Part shown: piece after piece, positions 26,473 to 35,209 of the stretch
Position numbering within the stretch: position 1 is the first letter of the stretch
Layout: each line of letters starts with the position of its first letter
Assembly (NCBI RefSeq): GCF_000750635.1
Contig: NZ_CCDM010000001.1
Coordinates: 434,001 to 498,000 of the forward strand
Length of the DNA stretch: 64,000 nt
From: Oceanobacillus jeddahensis
GTDB taxonomy: Bacteria; Bacillota; Bacilli; Bacillales; Amphibacillaceae
Reading direction: 5' to 3'
The notes under the pieces: model-generated
What the model was told of the DNA's origin: nothing
What the model saw: the letters and a program-made list of their open reading frames with translations, nothing else
The model's database searches: none
Translations under genes and position numbers: made by a program

Positions 26473-27996
26473 GTGGAATCGTTACAATTACTAATGGATG
26501 GATTTGGAACTGCTATTCAATGGCATAATCTATTCTTTGCTTTTATTGGCGTACTAATTGGAACAATAGTTGGAACGCTTCCGGGAATCGGCCCGATGAG
26601 CGGTGTGGCTCTGTTAATTCCTGTTAGTGCATCATTAACACAATCGATGAGTCCGGAGCAGGCTGCAATAAGTGCCATTATTTTGCTTGCTGGAGTATAT
26701 TATGGCGCAATGTATGGAAGTTCGACAACATCTATTTTGTTAAATACCCCTGGGGATTCTGCATCTGTAGCAACAACTTTTGATGGATACCCAATGGCGA
26801 AACAGGGAAGAGCAGGTATAGCACTTGCACTTACAGCTATTGCATCATTTGGTGGAGGGATCATTTCTCTCATTGCGTTGATTCTTTTAGTGGAGCCTTT
26901 AACAAATGTTGCTATTGGGTTTGGGCCAACCGAATACTTTGCCATGATGTTTTTAGGACTTACAGCGGTTACTGGTTTAACAGGTAAATCTATTTCTAAA
27001 GCAGCCATAATGACGGTATTAGGCTTAGCGGTTGCGACAATTGGAATTGATAGTGTTTCAGGAGTAAATCGTATGACTTACGGTATACCGGAATTATATC
27101 AAGGAGTTGAATTCTTAACGATTGCTGTTGGTTTATTTGCTTTTGGAGAAGTCTTTAAAATGGTTATAGGAAGTGAATCAGGCGGTGGTTTTAAAGCAAA
27201 AATCACACGGATTTTACCAACTAAGAAAGATTTGAAAGAAAGTGCAGCTCCTATAGGAAGAGGGTCCGTATTAGGATTTATTATTGGTGTATTACCCGGC
27301 GCAGGATCTACTATAGCATCTTTCTTTGCGTATACATTGGAGAAAAAAGTTAGTAAGAACAGAAAGAAACTGGGAACAGGTGCTGTAGAGGGAGTAACAG
27401 CCCCTGAAGCTTCAAATAGTGCTTCAACTGGAGGAGGAATGATTCCTTTATTAGCACTAGGTATACCTGGTTCTGGAACCATTGCAGTTTTATTAGGTGC
27501 AATGATTATGTATAATGTCCAGCCAGGTCCACTTTTATTTGAGGAAAGTCCAGAGATAGCCTGGGGATTAATTGCAAGTATGTTTATTGGAAACTTAATG
27601 CTGCTTATCTTAAATTTACCGTTAATAAAAGTGTTTGCCAAGATTGTAGATACACCTACTAAATATCTGTTGCCATTAATTATTATGTTTGGTGTATTTG
27701 GTGTATATGCAGTTCAATTATCAACGTTTAATTTATTTCTATTGATTGCATGTGGCGTTCTTGGTTACTTTTTAACAAAACATGACTTTCCTTTAGCGCC
27801 ATTTGTATTAGGGATGATCCTCGGGCCAATGATTGAGAATAATCTGAGAAGAGCATTAACAATATCAAATGGGGATTATATGGTGTTTTTAACAACACCG
27901 ATCTCAGCTGTATTATTGTTCTTATCAATAATTATGTTAGCAGCTCCGCTGATCAGTAAGTCTATCTTAAAAAATATTAATAAACAAAATATATAA
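26473..27996 (+). CDS. tctA: TctA-type large membrane subunit
   Basis: A 507-residue channel subunit with about 10-12 helices. The two family signatures are seen: GTLPGIGPMSGVALLIP near residue 34 and its internal counterpart GVLPGAGSTIASFFAY near 275. YGSSTTSILLNTPGD is also typical. With TctC and TctB it carries out cation-coupled uptake of a carboxylic acid. Confidence 0.9.
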   Translation: MESLQLLMDGFGTAIQWHNLFFAFIGVLIGTIVGTLPGIGPMSGVALLIPVSASLTQSMSPEQAAISAIILLAGVYYGAMYGSSTTSILLNTPGDSASVATTFDGYPMAKQGRAGIALALTAIASFGGGIISLIALILLVEPLTNVAIGFGPTEYFAMMFLGLTAVTGLTGKSISKAAIMTVLGLAVATIGIDSVSGVNRMTYGIPELYQGVEFLTIAVGLFAFGEVFKMVIGSESGGGFKAKITRILPTKKDLKESAAPIGRGSVLGFIIGVLPGAGSTIASFFAYTLEKKVSKNRKKLGTGAVEGVTAPEASNSASTGGGMIPLLALGIPGSGTIAVLLGAMIMYNVQPGPLLFEESPEIAWGLIASMFIGNLMLLILNLPLIKVFAKIVDTPTKYLLPLIIMFGVFGVYAVQLSTFNLFLLIACGVLGYFLTKHDFPLAPFVLGMILGPMIENNLRRALTISNGDYMVFLTTPISAVLLFLSIIMLAAPLISKSILKNINKQNI

Positions 27997-28034
27997 TCAA
28001 CCTTTTTTTATATTTGTTTCGAGGAGGTACTAAT

Positions 28035-28667
28035 ATGGGGTCCTTAACGGAATTAGGAAAATATCTAAAAAATGCAGAGCTGGCTTGGGGCACGTCGGGA
28101 AATTTAAGTAAACGATTAAGTAGAGAAGAAATGATTATTACAGCTTCGGGTACATTAATGGATCATTTAAAAGAAGATGATTTTGTTATTACGAATATCT
28201 TTACTGGTGACTCTAAGGGCGCGAAAAAGGCTTCCAAAGAAACTCCAATGCACAGTGGTATATATCAGCAAAGAGAAGATGCTAATGTAGTAATACATTC
28301 TTCTCCATTTTATACAACCCTTCTAGCCTGCAGTGATTTAAAGTTATATTCGAGCCTATTTATTGAAACGATGTATTATTTAGAGAATATTACTTATATC
28401 GACTATTATCATCCAGGAACCATTGAATTAGGCGAGGCTATCAAGAAAAAATCAAAGGATGCGAATATTATTATCATGAAAAATCATGGTGTGGTGGTTT
28501 TTGATGAATCAATACAAGAAGCGAGGATGCGTTTAGAAACTTTAGAGATGGCTTGTAGAATGATTGTGAAATCACAGGAAGCAGGCATTACATTAAATTA
28601 TTTGCCATCAGATATTGTAAAAAGCTTTTTAGAAGAATCACGCTACAAACCAAGGAAGGGAAGCTGA
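28035..28667 (+). CDS. class II aldolase/adducin family protein
   Basis: About 211 residues, the length of fuculose-phosphate aldolase and of OtnC decarboxylases. Seen: WGTSGNLSKR, ITASGT, ETPMHSGIY (with the catalytic Glu), VVIHSSPFYT and MKNHGVVVFD. In FucA the zinc site uses His-x-His plus a third His; here the first and third are kept, but the second is Ser (HSS). Metal binding may therefore be altered. It would be the decarboxylase or aldolase step for the phosphorylated acid. ATG follows GAGGAGGTACTAAT, so the upstream in-frame TTG (28014) is not used. Confidence 0.78.
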   Translation: MGSLTELGKYLKNAELAWGTSGNLSKRLSREEMIITASGTLMDHLKEDDFVITNIFTGDSKGAKKASKETPMHSGIYQQREDANVVIHSSPFYTTLLACSDLKLYSSLFIETMYYLENITYIDYYHPGTIELGEAIKKKSKDANIIIMKNHGVVVFDESIQEARMRLETLEMACRMIVKSQEAGITLNYLPSDIVKSFLEESRYKPRKGS

Positions 28668-28672
28668 TTAAA

Positions 28673-29332
28673 TTGAAAATAGGCATTATCCATGCAACTA
28701 AAAATTCAAAAGAACCATTGGATCATGCTGTTCAGTTATACGCAAATAACGTGACTGCAACTCATTTTATAGACGAAACATTGATGGAGGATATCAGAAG
28801 AGACAGACATGTAAAGGAAGAACACGTACAGCGAATAGTTGACTTGCTTGAAAAAGCAAGAACTTCTTCTGTAGATGGAATTGCTTTAGCCTGTTCATCT
28901 TTTACACCTTATGTGGACCATTTTCAGCAAATGTTTGATTTTCCTATTGTAAGTATCGATTTAGGAATGCTTAAAAAAGCAGTTCAAATTGGGGGACAGA
29001 TAGGAATAATAGCAACTTTAGAGGCAGCAAAAGATACTACAACTCATATATTAAATGATATTGCTGATGATATGAATAAAGAAATTAGAGTATATCCTAT
29101 GCTTTCTAAGCAAGCTGCTGAAACAATTAATTCGGGTAATACAGAAGCATTCAAGAATATTATCCAAAAAGAAGTCAAAGATTTAAGTGAAAAAGTAGAT
29201 GTCATTGTAATCGCACAAATGTCTATTACAGCAGGGCTTGATTTAACGTTTGAGTATAAAGCTCCTGTTTTAACAGGTGGAGAGTATTGTTTAAAAGAGT
29301 TGACAGATATTTTAACCAATCAAAAGATATAA
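28673..29332 (+). CDS. Asp/Glu racemase superfamily protein
   Basis: A 219-residue two-lobed protein. The first catalytic cysteine is present in ALACSSFTPYV. The counterpart in the second lobe appears as VIAQMSITAG, with Gln where racemases keep the second Cys. One-cysteine members include decarboxylases and isomerases, so simple racemisation is doubtful. The start is TTG, 5 bases after the aldolase stop, with GGAAGGGAAG upstream. Likely acts on an acid intermediate of this cluster. Confidence 0.7.
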   Translation: MKIGIIHATKNSKEPLDHAVQLYANNVTATHFIDETLMEDIRRDRHVKEEHVQRIVDLLEKARTSSVDGIALACSSFTPYVDHFQQMFDFPIVSIDLGMLKKAVQIGGQIGIIATLEAAKDTTTHILNDIADDMNKEIRVYPMLSKQAAETINSGNTEAFKNIIQKEVKDLSEKVDVIVIAQMSITAGLDLTFEYKAPVLTGGEYCLKELTDILTNQKI

Positions 29333-29496
29333 GAAAATAATTGATACACTAAAAGTTGGGTAAAAAAGCTTTTTTCTAAACATTATTATCTTAAATAACT
29401 CGTTTAAATCTATTAAACTATATAGAGGAGTCTGTATTTTTTGAATAAACAATTATGTGATGGTGTTATGATGTTCAACCTGATTTATGTTTTGAG

Positions 29497-32202
29497 GTGA
29501 TTAAAATAACGAAAGAAACCCTATCGATAAAAAAAGAAGTGAAAAAAGAGCTGACAGCTAATGGAGAGAAATATATTTACTATTCATTAGAACGTTTAAC
29601 AACACTAGGTTATATAAATGTTAAAAAGCTTCCGTTTTCATTGAAGATTTGGCTGGAATCTATATTACGTAATGCTGAATCTGGAGAGGACGGGAAGAAA
29701 CAATTAGAAGCGCTGGCTAATTGGCCTTCTGAAAGAGATAGTAGTCAGGAATTACCGTTTTATCCCGGCAGAGTACTACTGCATGACACAACAGGTCTCC
29801 CGGCATTAGTAGATTTAGCTGCGATGAGAGATGCTTTGAAGACCAGGGATAAAAATCCTTTACACTTAAATCCTAAACTTCCAGTAGATTTAGTCATTGA
29901 TCATTCACTAATTGTTGAGTCCTTTGGAAATAAAGATGCTTTAAATAAAAATGAGCAAAGAGAGTTCCGGAAAAATTATGAAAGATATCAATTTTTAAAA
30001 TGGGCAAAGAACTCCTTTCAGAATCTTACCATTGTGCCTCCTTCATCAGGGATTATGCATCAAATTAATATGGAGTATTTATCTACTCTAGTGATTAAGA
30101 AAAAGAAAGGAGATGTTAACTTACTCTATCCTGATACATTAGTAGGTACAGACTCGCATACGACGATGGTGAATGGGATGGGAATAGTTGCCTGGGGTGT
30201 TGGAGGCATTGAAGGGGAAGCTGCTATATTAGAAAAACCTGTATTTATGAATATTCCTAAAGTACTTGGAGTGAAGTTAACAAATAAACTTCCAGCGGGC
30301 ACAACTTCAACAGATCTTGCTCTTACGCTTACCAATGTATTAAGAAAGTATGATGTTGTTGGGAAAATAGTAGAATTTTTTGGGCCTGGAGTTCAACATT
30401 TAAGTGTTCCTGATAGAGCAACCATTTCGAATATGGTTCCTGAATACGGAGCGACCATGGGATATTTTCCAGTAGATAAAGAAACATTAGCATACATGGA
30501 TTTAATTGGACATCGAGAAGAAGAAATTAAATTAATGGAGGAGTATTACCGTCTTCAGGGAATGTATAGAGAGAATAGTATGATGGAACCCAGCTATGAA
30601 GAAATACTTGAATTTAATCTGGAAGAGGTTGTGCCTTCCCTTGCAGGACCAAAACGTCCGCAGGATAAAGTGAATTTAAATCAATGTAAGGAAGAGTTTA
30701 ACCATATCTTAACAGAGCCAATAAATAATGGAGGCTATGGACTTTCTTCTCAAGAGTTAAAAACAGAAAGTGTCACCTCAATGGGAACCTTGAAACATGG
30801 AAGTGTCGTTTTAGCCGCAATCACCAGCTGTACAAATACATCCAATCCAGATGTGATGATTGCAGCAGGTCTGGTAGCTAAAAAGGCAGTGGATTTAGGA
30901 GTGAAAAAGAAAGAATTCGTAAAAAGCTCGATAACACCTGGAAGTAGAGTGGTAGCTGATTATTTAGAAAATGCAGGTCTAAATAATTATCTGGAAAAAC
31001 TGGGGTTCTATGTATCCGGTTATGGATGTGCAACTTGTATCGGTAATTCCGGTTCTCTGCCCCCGGAAATAGAGAAAGCAATAAAAGAAAATCAGTTAGT
31101 TGTTTCGGGAGTACTGTCAGGAAACAGAAATTTCGAAGGACGGGTGCACCCACTTATTAAAGCTAACTATCTTGGCTCTCCTCCAATTGTAGTGATGTAT
31201 GCTTTGGCCGGTACAATGAATATAAATTTAATGGTAGATCCAATAGCTTATAGCTCAGAAAAAGCACCCATTTATTTTCATGATTTATGGCCATCAGCGG
31301 AGGAAGTAGAAGCAATAAAAAATACTTTTTTGACACAAGATTTATTTAAAGCAAGGTATAAAGATATACTAACCCATAACAAAGAATGGAATCTTATTGA
31401 AAGTGAAGATAGCCATCTTTTTAAATGGGATTCAAAGTCAACGTATATTCAAAAACCACCATTTGTGAATCAACGGCCCCAAGCTGATTCGTATGTGTTT
31501 CATAAAGGTAGAGCTTTATTATTTCTGGGAGATAGTGTAACGACAGATCATGTTTCACCATCGGGAGCGATTGGAATGTCAACACCAGCAGGGGAGTTCT
31601 TACTAGAAAGAGGGGTCTCGCCTGGAAATTTTAATTCATATCCATCCAGACGCGGTAACCATGAAGTAATGGTAAGAGGTGGTTTTGCTAATGTTCGTTT
31701 GAGGAATAAACTAGTACCGGAGAAAACAGGCGGCTATACGATTTTCTTTCCTACTAATGAAGTAATGAGCGTTTACGCTGCTGCAATGCAATACCAGGAA
31801 AAAAATACAGACTTAATTGTCATAGCTGGAAAAGAGTATGGGACAGGAAGTTCAAGAGATTGGGGAGCTAAAGCACCGAAACTATTAGGAGTTAAGGCTA
31901 TTATTGCAGAGAGTTATGAAAGAATTCACCGCAGTAATCTAATCGGAATGGGAATACTGCCTTTGCAATTTTTAGAGAGTGACTCAGCTGCTGGATTGGG
32001 GTTAAATGGAAGTGAAATATTTACGTTGAAAGAATCGATGCAGGATATTCAAGCAAACAGCCAAGTTGAAGTAAGGGTGGAAGGAAATAAAATAAATTCT
32101 TTCACTGTAAAAGTAAGACTGGATAATAAAATTGAACTCGATTATTTTAAAGCCGGTGGTATTATGAATAAAGTATTAGAAGAAATAGAGGAAAGAGTGT
32201 GA
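29497..32202 (+). CDS. aconitate hydratase family protein (AcnA type)
   Basis: A full-length 901-residue protein with all aconitase features. The [4Fe-4S] ligands are C445 (AITSCTNTSNP), C511 and C514 (GYGCATCIGN). Also seen are GTDSHTTMVNG near 215 and the swivel-domain motifs GTGSSRDWGAKAP and RIHRSNLIGMG. It is embedded in a catabolic operon rather than alone, so its substrate may be a citrate analogue rather than citrate itself. The GTG at 29497 overlaps the ribosome binding site GAGGTGAT. An ATA at 29506 is ideally spaced, making the start uncertain. Confidence 0.85.
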   Translation: MIKITKETLSIKKEVKKELTANGEKYIYYSLERLTTLGYINVKKLPFSLKIWLESILRNAESGEDGKKQLEALANWPSERDSSQELPFYPGRVLLHDTTGLPALVDLAAMRDALKTRDKNPLHLNPKLPVDLVIDHSLIVESFGNKDALNKNEQREFRKNYERYQFLKWAKNSFQNLTIVPPSSGIMHQINMEYLSTLVIKKKKGDVNLLYPDTLVGTDSHTTMVNGMGIVAWGVGGIEGEAAILEKPVFMNIPKVLGVKLTNKLPAGTTSTDLALTLTNVLRKYDVVGKIVEFFGPGVQHLSVPDRATISNMVPEYGATMGYFPVDKETLAYMDLIGHREEEIKLMEEYYRLQGMYRENSMMEPSYEEILEFNLEEVVPSLAGPKRPQDKVNLNQCKEEFNHILTEPINNGGYGLSSQELKTESVTSMGTLKHGSVVLAAITSCTNTSNPDVMIAAGLVAKKAVDLGVKKKEFVKSSITPGSRVVADYLENAGLNNYLEKLGFYVSGYGCATCIGNSGSLPPEIEKAIKENQLVVSGVLSGNRNFEGRVHPLIKANYLGSPPIVVMYALAGTMNINLMVDPIAYSSEKAPIYFHDLWPSAEEVEAIKNTFLTQDLFKARYKDILTHNKEWNLIESEDSHLFKWDSKSTYIQKPPFVNQRPQADSYVFHKGRALLFLGDSVTTDHVSPSGAIGMSTPAGEFLLERGVSPGNFNSYPSRRGNHEVMVRGGFANVRLRNKLVPEKTGGYTIFFPTNEVMSVYAAAMQYQEKNTDLIVIAGKEYGTGSSRDWGAKAPKLLGVKAIIAESYERIHRSNLIGMGILPLQFLESDSAAGLGLNGSEIFTLKESMQDIQANSQVEVRVEGNKINSFTVKVRLDNKIELDYFKAGGIMNKVLEEIEERV

Positions 32203-33029
32203 CTAGTATGGATTTTAATGGAATGATTGATATGCATATTCATTCAGCTCCTGATTTACGAGAAAGAAAACATACAGATAAAGAATTAATGCTTCAAGCT
32301 GAGAAGCTGGGGATGAGAGCAATTGTTATCAAATCACATTGTTTTCCAACAACAGATCGAGCTTGGCATTTAAATCAGGGTAACAAGAAAGTTCAAGCTG
32401 TTGGAAGTGTTACTTGTAATGCCCCCATTGGAGGACTTAATCGTATAGCAGTAGAAAATGCAATTAAATTAGGCGCCAAAATCATATGGCTTCCAACAAA
32501 TGATGCTAAAAACCATCGAACAAAGATGAAGCAAGCTGGTGGCATAGAATTACTACATGGCAGCCAGCTTTCTGACGAGGCAGTAGAAGTAATTGAATTA
32601 GCATCGGAGTATAATGTGGTTTTGGGGACAGGGCATATTTCAAAGGAAGAAATTTATAAGGTTGCAGAAAAAGCAAAATCTCTAAATTTCCGTAAACTGG
32701 TTATTACACATCCAGAGTTTCATATAGTAGACCTTTCTATAGGTGAGCAAATCAACCTTTTAAAAGAGTTTGATCTAAAATTTGAACGGACGTATGCACA
32801 ACCTATTGGTGGAGGTATGTATAAAAGTAATTTAGAAATTAATTTAGAAGCAATAAAAAGAGTAGGATATGAATCAACCATTGTTTCTACAGATAGCGGA
32901 CAAATAGAGAACCCGCCTTGGAATATTTCATTTCCTTCCTATATAGAGTATTTATTAGAAAATGGAATCAGTGAGAAAGAATTAATCCACATGACAAAAA
33001 CACTTCCTTTATTGTTATTGGGTTTATGA
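32199..33029 (+). CDS. DUF6282-like metal-dependent hydrolase
   Basis: A 276-residue protein with an amidohydrolase/PHP-like set of metal ligands: IDMHIHSAPDLR at the start, KSHCFPT near 48, GTGHIS near 145, ITHPEFH near 168 and STDSG near 228. It overlaps the aconitase stop by 4 bases (GTGA), with AGAGGAAAG 7 bases before GTG, so translation is coupled. No biochemical role is known to me; lactone or amide hydrolysis of a cluster intermediate is plausible. Confidence 0.65.
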   Translation: MTSMDFNGMIDMHIHSAPDLRERKHTDKELMLQAEKLGMRAIVIKSHCFPTTDRAWHLNQGNKKVQAVGSVTCNAPIGGLNRIAVENAIKLGAKIIWLPTNDAKNHRTKMKQAGGIELLHGSQLSDEAVEVIELASEYNVVLGTGHISKEEIYKVAEKAKSLNFRKLVITHPEFHIVDLSIGEQINLLKEFDLKFERTYAQPIGGGMYKSNLEINLEAIKRVGYESTIVSTDSGQIENPPWNISFPSYIEYLLENGISEKELIHMTKTLPLLLLGL

Positions 33030-33098
33030 AAAACAGGTGATATTTCTTCAATTTTTTAATATGAGATTCAAAATTTGAGTAGAAAAAGGATGATTGAA

Positions 33099-33722
33099 AT
33101 GACAAAAAATAGATTCTTAGGAATACCAACAACTTCAATTACAGATGCATTGGGCAGTAAAAATTATATGGACATCAGTATTAAACCTCTAAAACAAGAA
33201 TGGCAACTAGCGGGGAAGGCGTTCACTGTTGATATTTCAGCTGGTGAAAATATTTCGGTATTAGAAGCAATATCTAAAGCAGAGGCTGGAGATGTTTTAG
33301 TGATTGATGGAAAATCAGGAACAAGCAATGCTTTTGCTGGAGATTTTATTATAGGATTAGCAAAAACAAAGGGATTAAATGGCGTTGTTTCTAATGGTGT
33401 GATTAGAGATATAAAGGGGACAAAGGATTTAGATTTCCCTGTTTTTTGTAAAGGCACAACAACGGCTGCCAGTAAAAAAAATCTGATTGGCAAATTAAAT
33501 GTTCCCGTGAATGTCGGAGAGGTTGAGGTGAATCCTGGTGATATTATTGTAGCTGATGCTGATGGTGTAGCAGTTATACCTAAAAACAATGAAGAGGAAG
33601 TTTATCAAAAAACAATTGAAAGGGTAAAAAAAGATGAAGAGCGAGAAAGTCGGGTAGGAGAAGATCTAGAAGCTGTGCAGGACTATCTTGAAAAATTCCT
33701 GGCCGAGCATAAGCAGGGATAA
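33099..33722 (+). CDS. RraA family protein (HMG/CHA aldolase-like)
   Basis: About 207 residues. The RraA-fold signature GLNGVVSNGVIRDIKG holds the Arg and the metal-binding Asp, and SITDALG lies near the N-terminus. Catabolic members cleave 4-hydroxy-4-methyl-2-oxoglutarate or 4-carboxy-4-hydroxy-2-oxoadipate to pyruvate and an oxoacid, or decarboxylate oxaloacetate. That chemistry fits as the last step after the aconitase-like and dehydrogenase-like enzymes. The upstream in-frame TTG and ATG abut or precede the AAAGGATGA site, so ATG 33099 is chosen. Confidence 0.78.
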   Translation: MTKNRFLGIPTTSITDALGSKNYMDISIKPLKQEWQLAGKAFTVDISAGENISVLEAISKAEAGDVLVIDGKSGTSNAFAGDFIIGLAKTKGLNGVVSNGVIRDIKGTKDLDFPVFCKGTTTAASKKNLIGKLNVPVNVGEVEVNPGDIIVADADGVAVIPKNNEEEVYQKTIERVKKDEERESRVGEDLEAVQDYLEKFLAEHKQG

Positions 33723-33803
33723 AAGTTTAATTTTAAAGTTACTTTTTTACAGTGGTTTAATATTAGAAAGAGACAGACAGCATAACGTTCTTCTGTGATA
33801 TAA

Positions 33804-33850
33804 GAAACCCCGTCCTTAAAGTTTAGATATATTTGGGTCGGGGCTTTTTG
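33804..33850 (+). terminator. terminator ending the tricarboxylate cluster
   Basis: GAAACCCCGTCC ... GGGTCGGGGC stem followed by TTTTT. The rest of the 33723-34115 gap holds the lacI-type promoter and operator, with no gene seen. Confidence 0.75.
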
Positions 33851-34051
33851 TGCATCACAGTAGAATATTATAAGAAAATTGCGAATTTACAGTGTTTTAA
33901 ATGTCAAGGGGAGATTTGATGAGAGGAATTTGAGAGAAGTGAAAAATATCTTTGATTATTAAGTTTTGCTTTAAATACTATGATATAAAAGAAAGTGAAA
34001 AAAGTTTTGCCAACATAAAATATAAAATTCTATATTTTTTTAAAAATAGAG

Positions 34052-34080
34052 TTTACAAAATTAAAAATAAATATTATAAT
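34052..34080 (+). promoter_or_regulatory. SigA promoter of LacI-family gene
   Basis: TTTACA (34052-34057), exactly 17 bases, TATAAT (34075-34080). Confidence 0.8.
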
Positions 34081-34088
34081 TCATTCAT

Positions 34089-34100
34089 GGAAACGTTTCC
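34089..34100. promoter_or_regulatory. LacI-family operator, copy 1
   Basis: Perfect palindrome GGAAACGTTTCC just downstream of the -10 box. The same 12 bases recur at 35172-35183. The core also resembles a cre site, so CcpA could compete for it. Confidence 0.7.
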
Positions 34101-34115
34101 TTTTGTGAGGAGTGA

Positions 34116-35138
34116 TTGAAAATAACTAGAAAAGTTACTATCAAGGATGTTTCTCAGCATTCGGGTTTTGGGATAGGCACGGTGTCAAGAGCAATTAATC
34201 AATCTGAAGGTATAAGTGAAAAAACGAAAAAGAAGATTCAAGCAAGTATTGAACAGCTGGGTTACACGCCAAATTATGTTGCGCAAAGTATGCGATCGCA
34301 AAAATATAAAAATATCGCTTTCTTTGCTGATATTTCCAACCCAGTTTTTGCTCAAATTGCTAAGAGTGTACAAATAGAACTGGATAGTTACGGGTTTACC
34401 TTGTCCCTATGCAGTATTGGAGAAAAAAATGTTGAAGAAAAGATTTCTTCGTTTTTAAATGGCAGAAGTTTCGATGGCATTATTTTATCAATTCCTACTG
34501 AAAAAGATTGGAAATTAAATAAGGTTTTAACGAAAATAGATATTCCGGTTGTTCCAATCAATAGAGATGTTCCAACATTGCCGCCGGGGGTTTTAACAGA
34601 TTATTATAGTTCGGTGAAAAAAGCAATAAATTATCTTATCTCATTGGGGCATGAAAATATAGCGATGATTACAGGAAACAAAGAAATCAGACCGACAAGA
34701 GAAGGTATAAGAGCATATAAAGATTGCTTTGATTTTCAGAGGAAAAAGTTTAATGAACAACTAATCCTAAGCGGAAAATTGAATAGTAAATCAGGAGAAG
34801 AATTACTATTAGAAGTAGCCCCTAAAATACATAAAGGGGAAGTCACTGCTGTCTTGTCCTTAAATAATCAAATGTTTTATGGTATTTTACGTGCAATGAG
34901 AAAAGAAAATCTAAGATATCCTGATGATATTTCTATCATTACATTTGAAGATAATGAACTGACGCAATTATTAGATCCCCCGGTCACTGCTATCCACAGA
35001 CCGATTGATGACATGGGAAAACAGATAGCACAAGTTTTATTAAAGTATATTCAAGATCCTGAATCATATGGTGAGGAAGAACCAATTGTAATTCCTACTG
35101 AATTTCTTATAAGAGATTCTTGTAAACCAATTAGTTAA
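34116..35138 (+). CDS. LacI family transcriptional regulator
   Basis: 340 residues: the N-terminal HTH VTIKDVSQHSGFGIGTVSRAIN, hinge LGYTPNYVAQSMRSQK, then a periplasmic-binding-like sensor domain (NIAFFADISNPVF onward). Operator copies before itself and before the next operon indicate autoregulation and control of 35210-44795. Start: TTG 34116 is only 3 bases from AGGAG. An ATA at 34122 is 9 bases away and would give the typical N-terminus xTRKVTIKDV. Confidence 0.87.
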   Translation: MKITRKVTIKDVSQHSGFGIGTVSRAINQSEGISEKTKKKIQASIEQLGYTPNYVAQSMRSQKYKNIAFFADISNPVFAQIAKSVQIELDSYGFTLSLCSIGEKNVEEKISSFLNGRSFDGIILSIPTEKDWKLNKVLTKIDIPVVPINRDVPTLPPGVLTDYYSSVKKAINYLISLGHENIAMITGNKEIRPTREGIRAYKDCFDFQRKKFNEQLILSGKLNSKSGEELLLEVAPKIHKGEVTAVLSLNNQMFYGILRAMRKENLRYPDDISIITFEDNELTQLLDPPVTAIHRPIDDMGKQIAQVLLKYIQDPESYGEEEPIVIPTEFLIRDSCKPIS

Positions 35139-35171
35139 ATTGATTTACAAGAATTAATTATCCAATGAAAT

Positions 35172-35183
35172 GGAAACGTTTCC
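35172..35183. promoter_or_regulatory. LacI-family operator, copy 2
   Basis: GGAAACGTTTCC, identical to 34089-34100 and flanked by T/A on both sides, 27 bases before the dehydratase start. Confidence 0.7.
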
Positions 35184-35209
35184 GAATAGATTAAAAGGAG
35201 CTAAGTAAA

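Noticed and set aside
26700..27641. Long open frames on the minus strand opposite tctA (102 and 180 codons)
   Set aside because: They are antisense shadows of a strongly supported transporter gene, have no ribosome binding sites and show no family features.
29364..29378. AAAAAAGCTTTTTT as a terminator between the racemase and aconitase genes
   Set aside because: Stem has no loop and only two GC pairs; too weak to call.
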